Assembly: GCA_019454045.1 (NCBI GenBank)
Contig: SKCR01001860.1
Location: 1 to 64,000 of the forward strand
Direction of reading: 5' to 3'
From: Zanthoxylum bungeanum
Lineage: Eukaryota > Streptophyta > Magnoliopsida > Sapindales > Rutaceae
DNA: 64,000 nt
The notes under the pieces are model-generated. The model searched no databases, was not told the origin of the DNA, and saw only the letters and a list, made by a program, of their open reading frames with translations. Positions 60,246-64,000 of this stretch are shown in pieces. Both the position numbers and the translations under genes were made by a program. Position 1 is the stretch's first letter. The number at the start of each line of letters is the position of its first letter.

Positions 60246-61339
60246 AACCAACATTTTGATGAGATCATAAAAGAATATGATTTTGTTCAAAACGAGGATG
60301 ATCTTTGTGTATATAAGAAGGTTAGTGGGAGCGCACTGACATTCATTATTCTTTACGTTGATGATGTATTGCTTTTGGGCAATGACATTCCCATGCTACA
60401 ATCGGTGAAAGCTTGGCTTTTATTAAAATTCTCTATGAAAGATCTGGGAGAAGCAGCCTTTATTCAGGGAATAAAGATCAACCGGGATAGATCTAGAAAG
60501 CTGTTTGGACTCTCCCAGAGTACATATATTGATAAAGTGTTGAAGAGATTCAACATGGAACAGTCTAAGAGGGACTGTTGCCAGTGTCATATGGCCTCAC
60601 TCTATCTAAGGGCATGTGTCCTAAAACTCAAGATGAGAGAGGCAACATGAGTCGGATCCCGTTCACTTTTGCTGTCAGATCGATCATGTATACCATGATA
60701 TGTAATCGACCTGATGTCTCATATGCTTTGAGCATGTGTAGTCGCTATCAGGCCGATCCAGGTGATGGTCACTGGGTTGCGGTTAAGAACATCATTATGT
60801 ATCTTAGACGAACTAGGGATGCGTTCTTAATCTATGGAGATGGAGAACTTGAGGTAACTAGGTTTACCGATGCAAGTTTCCAAACCGATAAAGACGACTG
60901 TAAGTCGCAATCCGGGTACATATTTTGTTTGAACAACGGAGTAGTAAGCTGGAAATCTTCCAAGCAAGAGACTGTTTCTGATTCAACAACAGAAGCAGAA
61001 TATATTACAGCAGCTGAAGTAGCAAAAGAGGCAGTTTGGATCCGTAAATTCCTAATTGGATTAGGAGTAGTTCCGTTAGCAGCTGAGCCCGTTCCATTGT
61101 ATTGTGACAATAACGGGGCTATAGTGCATGCTAAGGAACCGCGGTCTCATCAACGATCCAAGCATGTTCTTCGATGTTTCCATCTGATTCGTGAGATCAT
61201 ACATCATGGCGATGTGAAGATCGAGAAGGTCGCATCAGATGGTAATATTGCAGATCCGCTGAAGAAAGCTATTCCTCAGCAAAAGTTTGAGCGACATATA
61301 CATAGTTCAGATGTTAGATACTTGAGTGACTGGCTATAG
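60246..61339 (+). pseudogene. Element A RT and RNase H, copy 2 (YVDD retained)
   Basis: NQHFDEIIKEYDFVQN, LYVDDVLLLGND (catalytic pair present), then the same frameshift near 60570 as copy 1. After it a 253-codon open frame covers the RT thumb and a complete RNase H (FTDASFQT, STTEAEYI, YCDNNGAIV) to SDVRYLSDWL and stop at 61337-61339. Confidence 0.9.
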
Positions 61340-61353
61340 ACCAAGTGGGAGAT
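61340..61353 (+). other. Element A polypurine tract, copy 2
   Basis: ACCAAGTGGGAGAT immediately before the LTR. Confidence 0.85.
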
Positions 61354-63276
61354 TGTTAGATAATTATGACCCATAGCATCACTATTTGTAAAAGACATTG
61401 TGGTTTTTGTACAAATTAACTATGTGACAATGGAAATTGTTATTTTATCATTTTGTAATTAGATTACTTGAATTATATAAATGAAAAAAGTTCTTACGAT
61501 TAGTTTCGGATTATAAGATATGAGACAATATCAATCCACAAAGGTTTAATCATTAAATATCTCTAGTCGTAGTATTATCAAGACTGGACATCGATAATGC
61601 AGAATAGACTAGTATTGCACTTGTGCGTGTTATGGAAACATAACATCATAGTTCTAATATATTTAAGTATTAGATACTTATGCAAGTGTGATATGAGGTT
61701 GTGTTTGCCGATGGTACGGAAATAACTTCGCTCTAGATAGACCCATCGGAATCCCATTGGTAGTATGACTATGAGTCTATGGGAATCCGTATCAGGGTAG
61801 GTGTATTTGGTCTTAACCTGAGACTTGCATCGCTAATACTTGCGACAATCAATACGCTTTGGTTTTGGTCATCCGGGACTTTAACATGTTCTGTGTACGC
61901 CTCTTCCGGGTTTATTGAGAATCGTAGGGTATTGGGTGTGATGTCAAGTCTGAAGTATCACTTCAGTCATATGGAGATGATGATCATGCAGGGATACAGA
62001 ACTGGTTCTCTATTATGTTGCAACTATCGGGATAATATGACAAGGTCATGATTATCCGATGAAAGAGACTAGTTGCTTGTGATCCGATATATGTTTCGTA
62101 CGGGGCTGACAGTATTCCAGCCCCAAGCCTTGCATGTGACATCTGAAACTGGATCACAATACGTAATACTACGTGCAATACGCCTGACAAAGATTATATA
62201 TTCCTTAAAGAATATTTCTGAGAATTGGGTAGGCACGGTGTTTTGCTAGAAGCCAACCATGTCTTGTAAATCGGTAAGAACGTGGTACGAGGTACGCACG
62301 TATTCGGATAGTCTGACGACTGGATTTACTGCCAACATATCCATGGATCTCATGGGTCGCTTCCCGAAGATTCACTGATGACGTTTGACTCGAACATAAT
62401 TAATCTGGGATTAATTAGAATAGAGAGAAAACTAATCTGGGATTAATTGCGGCGAGAATTTATCTGGGATAAAATTCGAATAGAAGAGAGAGAACGATTA
62501 ATTTGGAATTAATCGATAAAATAATATATTCGATATATTAAATGAAATTAGATTTCACAACGGAATTAAGATTGCATTTTAATTCGGGTAAACGAATTAA
62601 TTTAGAATTAATTCGCGAGCGACGTTCGTAATAATTTTGGAAGGCATTATTATTTAATTAAATTGGATTTAATTACGTCGCGATGAAAAATTTGTTTAAT
62701 CGGATTAAGCAAACTCGAGCCCGAAGTGTGTTGAGCAAGCCACTTGAATTTTGAATTAAAGTGGGTCCCACCAACTTACATCACTTGTCCATCAAGTGTC
62801 AATTTGGTGATGGAAGTGGTTGGAGGCATTAAAAGCTTTTTTCCCTCCAAAACTTTGCATAACCTTTTGGTAAAGCATATACCAAAATAGAGTTTTGACT
62901 TTTGGATAAGTTGTAATTGATTTTAGAAATCAAAAATACCAAAAACCAAAAACTCTCTCCCCTCCTCTCATATTGTCGTGATCTTCCTCTCTCAGAAGAA
63001 AATTTTGTTGCAATTTTTTCTTCAAGCTAGCACTTCAAAGGAGCAAACAAAGGTGTTAGTGAAAATTTCCCATTGAGTTTGGAATCAAAGCAAAAGGATT
63101 GAAGCTACACCATTCATACAAAGAGGAACTAGGAGCACTACACAAAGGAGCAAAAGTTTTGAACTTTCCTACATCCAAGAAACATATCAAAGTGAGTATT
63201 TTTCCGCTATCTTACTTTGTGTATTCACATGTTTTATGCTTAATTGATCCTAGGAATGTTCTTAGAGAACCTAACA
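61354..63276 (+). mobile_element. Element A 3' LTR, copy 2
   Basis: TGTTAGATAATTATGACC to GAGAACCTAACA, 1923 bp; close match to 53587-55511 with scattered differences. The ORF at 63099-63299 mirrors 1886-2125 and has no domain. Confidence 0.9.
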
Positions 63277-63739
63277 AATACCATATACATCTACCCTGAT
63301 TCGGATTCCCATAGACACATAGTCATACTACCAATGGGACTCCGAGGGGTCTATCCAGAGCGAAGCTGTTCCCGATCCAACGGCTAACAGAACCTCTTAT
63401 CACACTTGCATAAGTATCCAATACTTAAATATATGAGAACTATGTTGTTAAGCTTCCATAACGCGCACAAGTGCAATACTTGTCTATTCCGCATTATCGA
63501 TGTTCAGTCTCGATAATACTACGACTAGGGATATTTAATGATTAAACCGTTCGTGGATTAATACTGTCTCATATCTTATTTATCTGATACTAATCATATG
63601 GACTATTATCATTCATATATATCCAAGTAATCCAATTACAAAATGATTAAAGAGTAATTTCTTTTGTCACATAGTTAATTTGTACAAAAATACCATGTCT
63701 TTTACAAATAGTGATGCTATGGGTCATAATTGTCCAACA
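63277..63739 (-). mobile_element. Element E LTR fragment, copy 2
   Basis: Matches 55512-55972 and ends AATTGTCCAACA. The preceding A LTR marks the same insertion site as in copy 1. Confidence 0.85.
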
Positions 63740-64000
63740 ATCTCCCACTTGGCCTATAGCCAATCACTCAAGTGTCTAACACCTGAACTATGTACGGGTC
63801 GCTCAAACTTTTGCTGAGATATAATCTTCGTCAGCGGATCTGCAAGGTTATCATTTGATGCAATCTTTTCGATCTTCACATTGCCACGATGTATGATCTC
63901 ACGAATCAGATGAATCCGCCGAAGTACATATTTGGATCATTGATGAGACCGTGGTTCCTTAGCCTGTGTTGTAGCCCAGCTCAGCTGCTAACAGAACTAC
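63740..64000 (-). pseudogene. Element E PPT and RNase H C-terminus
   Basis: Plus-strand ATCTCCCACTTGGCC is the reversed PPT. The minus strand then encodes the copia RNase H end (DWL, SSGV, KFE and the TKAI-like block) running off the window toward AGCTGAGC. Unlike copy 1 it is not cut at the GATGTATGAT breakpoint. Confidence 0.8.

Larger units (their letters stand above)
56158..63898. repeat. Tandem segmental duplication, copy 2 (about 7.7 kb)
   Basis: B leader, PBS and 5' LTR / CTTGG / A RT-RNase H / A 3' LTR / E LTR and pol end to about 63898, where copy 1's breakpoint would fall (GATGTATGAT). Beyond it E pol continues normally. Confidence 0.82.

Overview
This window is eukaryotic, almost certainly from a flowering-plant nuclear genome. 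It consists entirely of LTR retrotransposons nested in one another. I see no intact single-copy host gene, no rRNA or tRNA gene and no bacterial-type feature. Plant origin rests on the Ty1/copia and Ty3/gypsy families with plant hallmarks: copia polyproteins of gag-PR-IN-RT-RH order, a Tat/Ogre-type gypsy element with a second (archaeal-type) RNase H and a tRNA-Arg-like primer site, and an Athila/Tat-like gag. The setting looks like a heterochromatic or pericentromeric retroelement graveyard.

The nest can be resolved from LTR ends and target-site duplications (TSDs). Copia element A (+) runs from 1084 to 55511. Its 5' LTR is interrupted by the LTR tail of another element, Z (1-1083). Its integrase region is split by gypsy element G (-, 6367-36039, TSD ATTAC). 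Its reverse transcriptase is split by copia element B (-, 36822-52491, TSD CTTGG). G is itself interrupted by copia element F (-, 13894-24131, TSD AGAGG) and by an Athila/Tat-like element H (+, about 25583-33278). B is interrupted by the youngest-looking element, copia C (+, 39913-50006, TSD AAAGG). A sits inside the LTR of an older minus-strand copia, E (55512 onward).

The right end (about 50.5-64 kb) is a head-to-tail duplication of about 7.7 kb. The unit B 5' end / A 3' half / A 3' LTR / E LTR occurs twice, with identical internal insertion boundaries and a shared frameshift. Copy 1 later lost the leader of B and, in A, the YVDD catalytic loop of reverse transcriptase.

The most interesting object is H. 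Its RT, RNase H and integrase core are gone, leaving Gag, protease and the integrase C-terminus in one frame. Downstream, in the position of an env-like or extra ORF, it carries an unrecognised Cys-rich ORF (28402-28947) and an intronless LONELY GUY (LOG) cytokinin-activating phosphoribohydrolase ORF (29199-29851). The LOG ORF keeps its active-site motifs, has one frameshift, and ends in a basic stretch plus an LxLxL tail. This looks like capture of a hormone-biosynthesis gene by a retrotransposon.

The copia families share an unusual leader. A splice-donor-like GTGAGT lies near the LTR 3' end, about 2.2 kb follow that contain four copies of a motif built on the palindrome TTGGCCAA, and an acceptor-like site lies just before gag. 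This suggests a leader intron that holds genome-RNA packaging or dimerisation signals. All coding regions here are broken by stops or frameshifts; functions given are those of the families, not claims of present activity.
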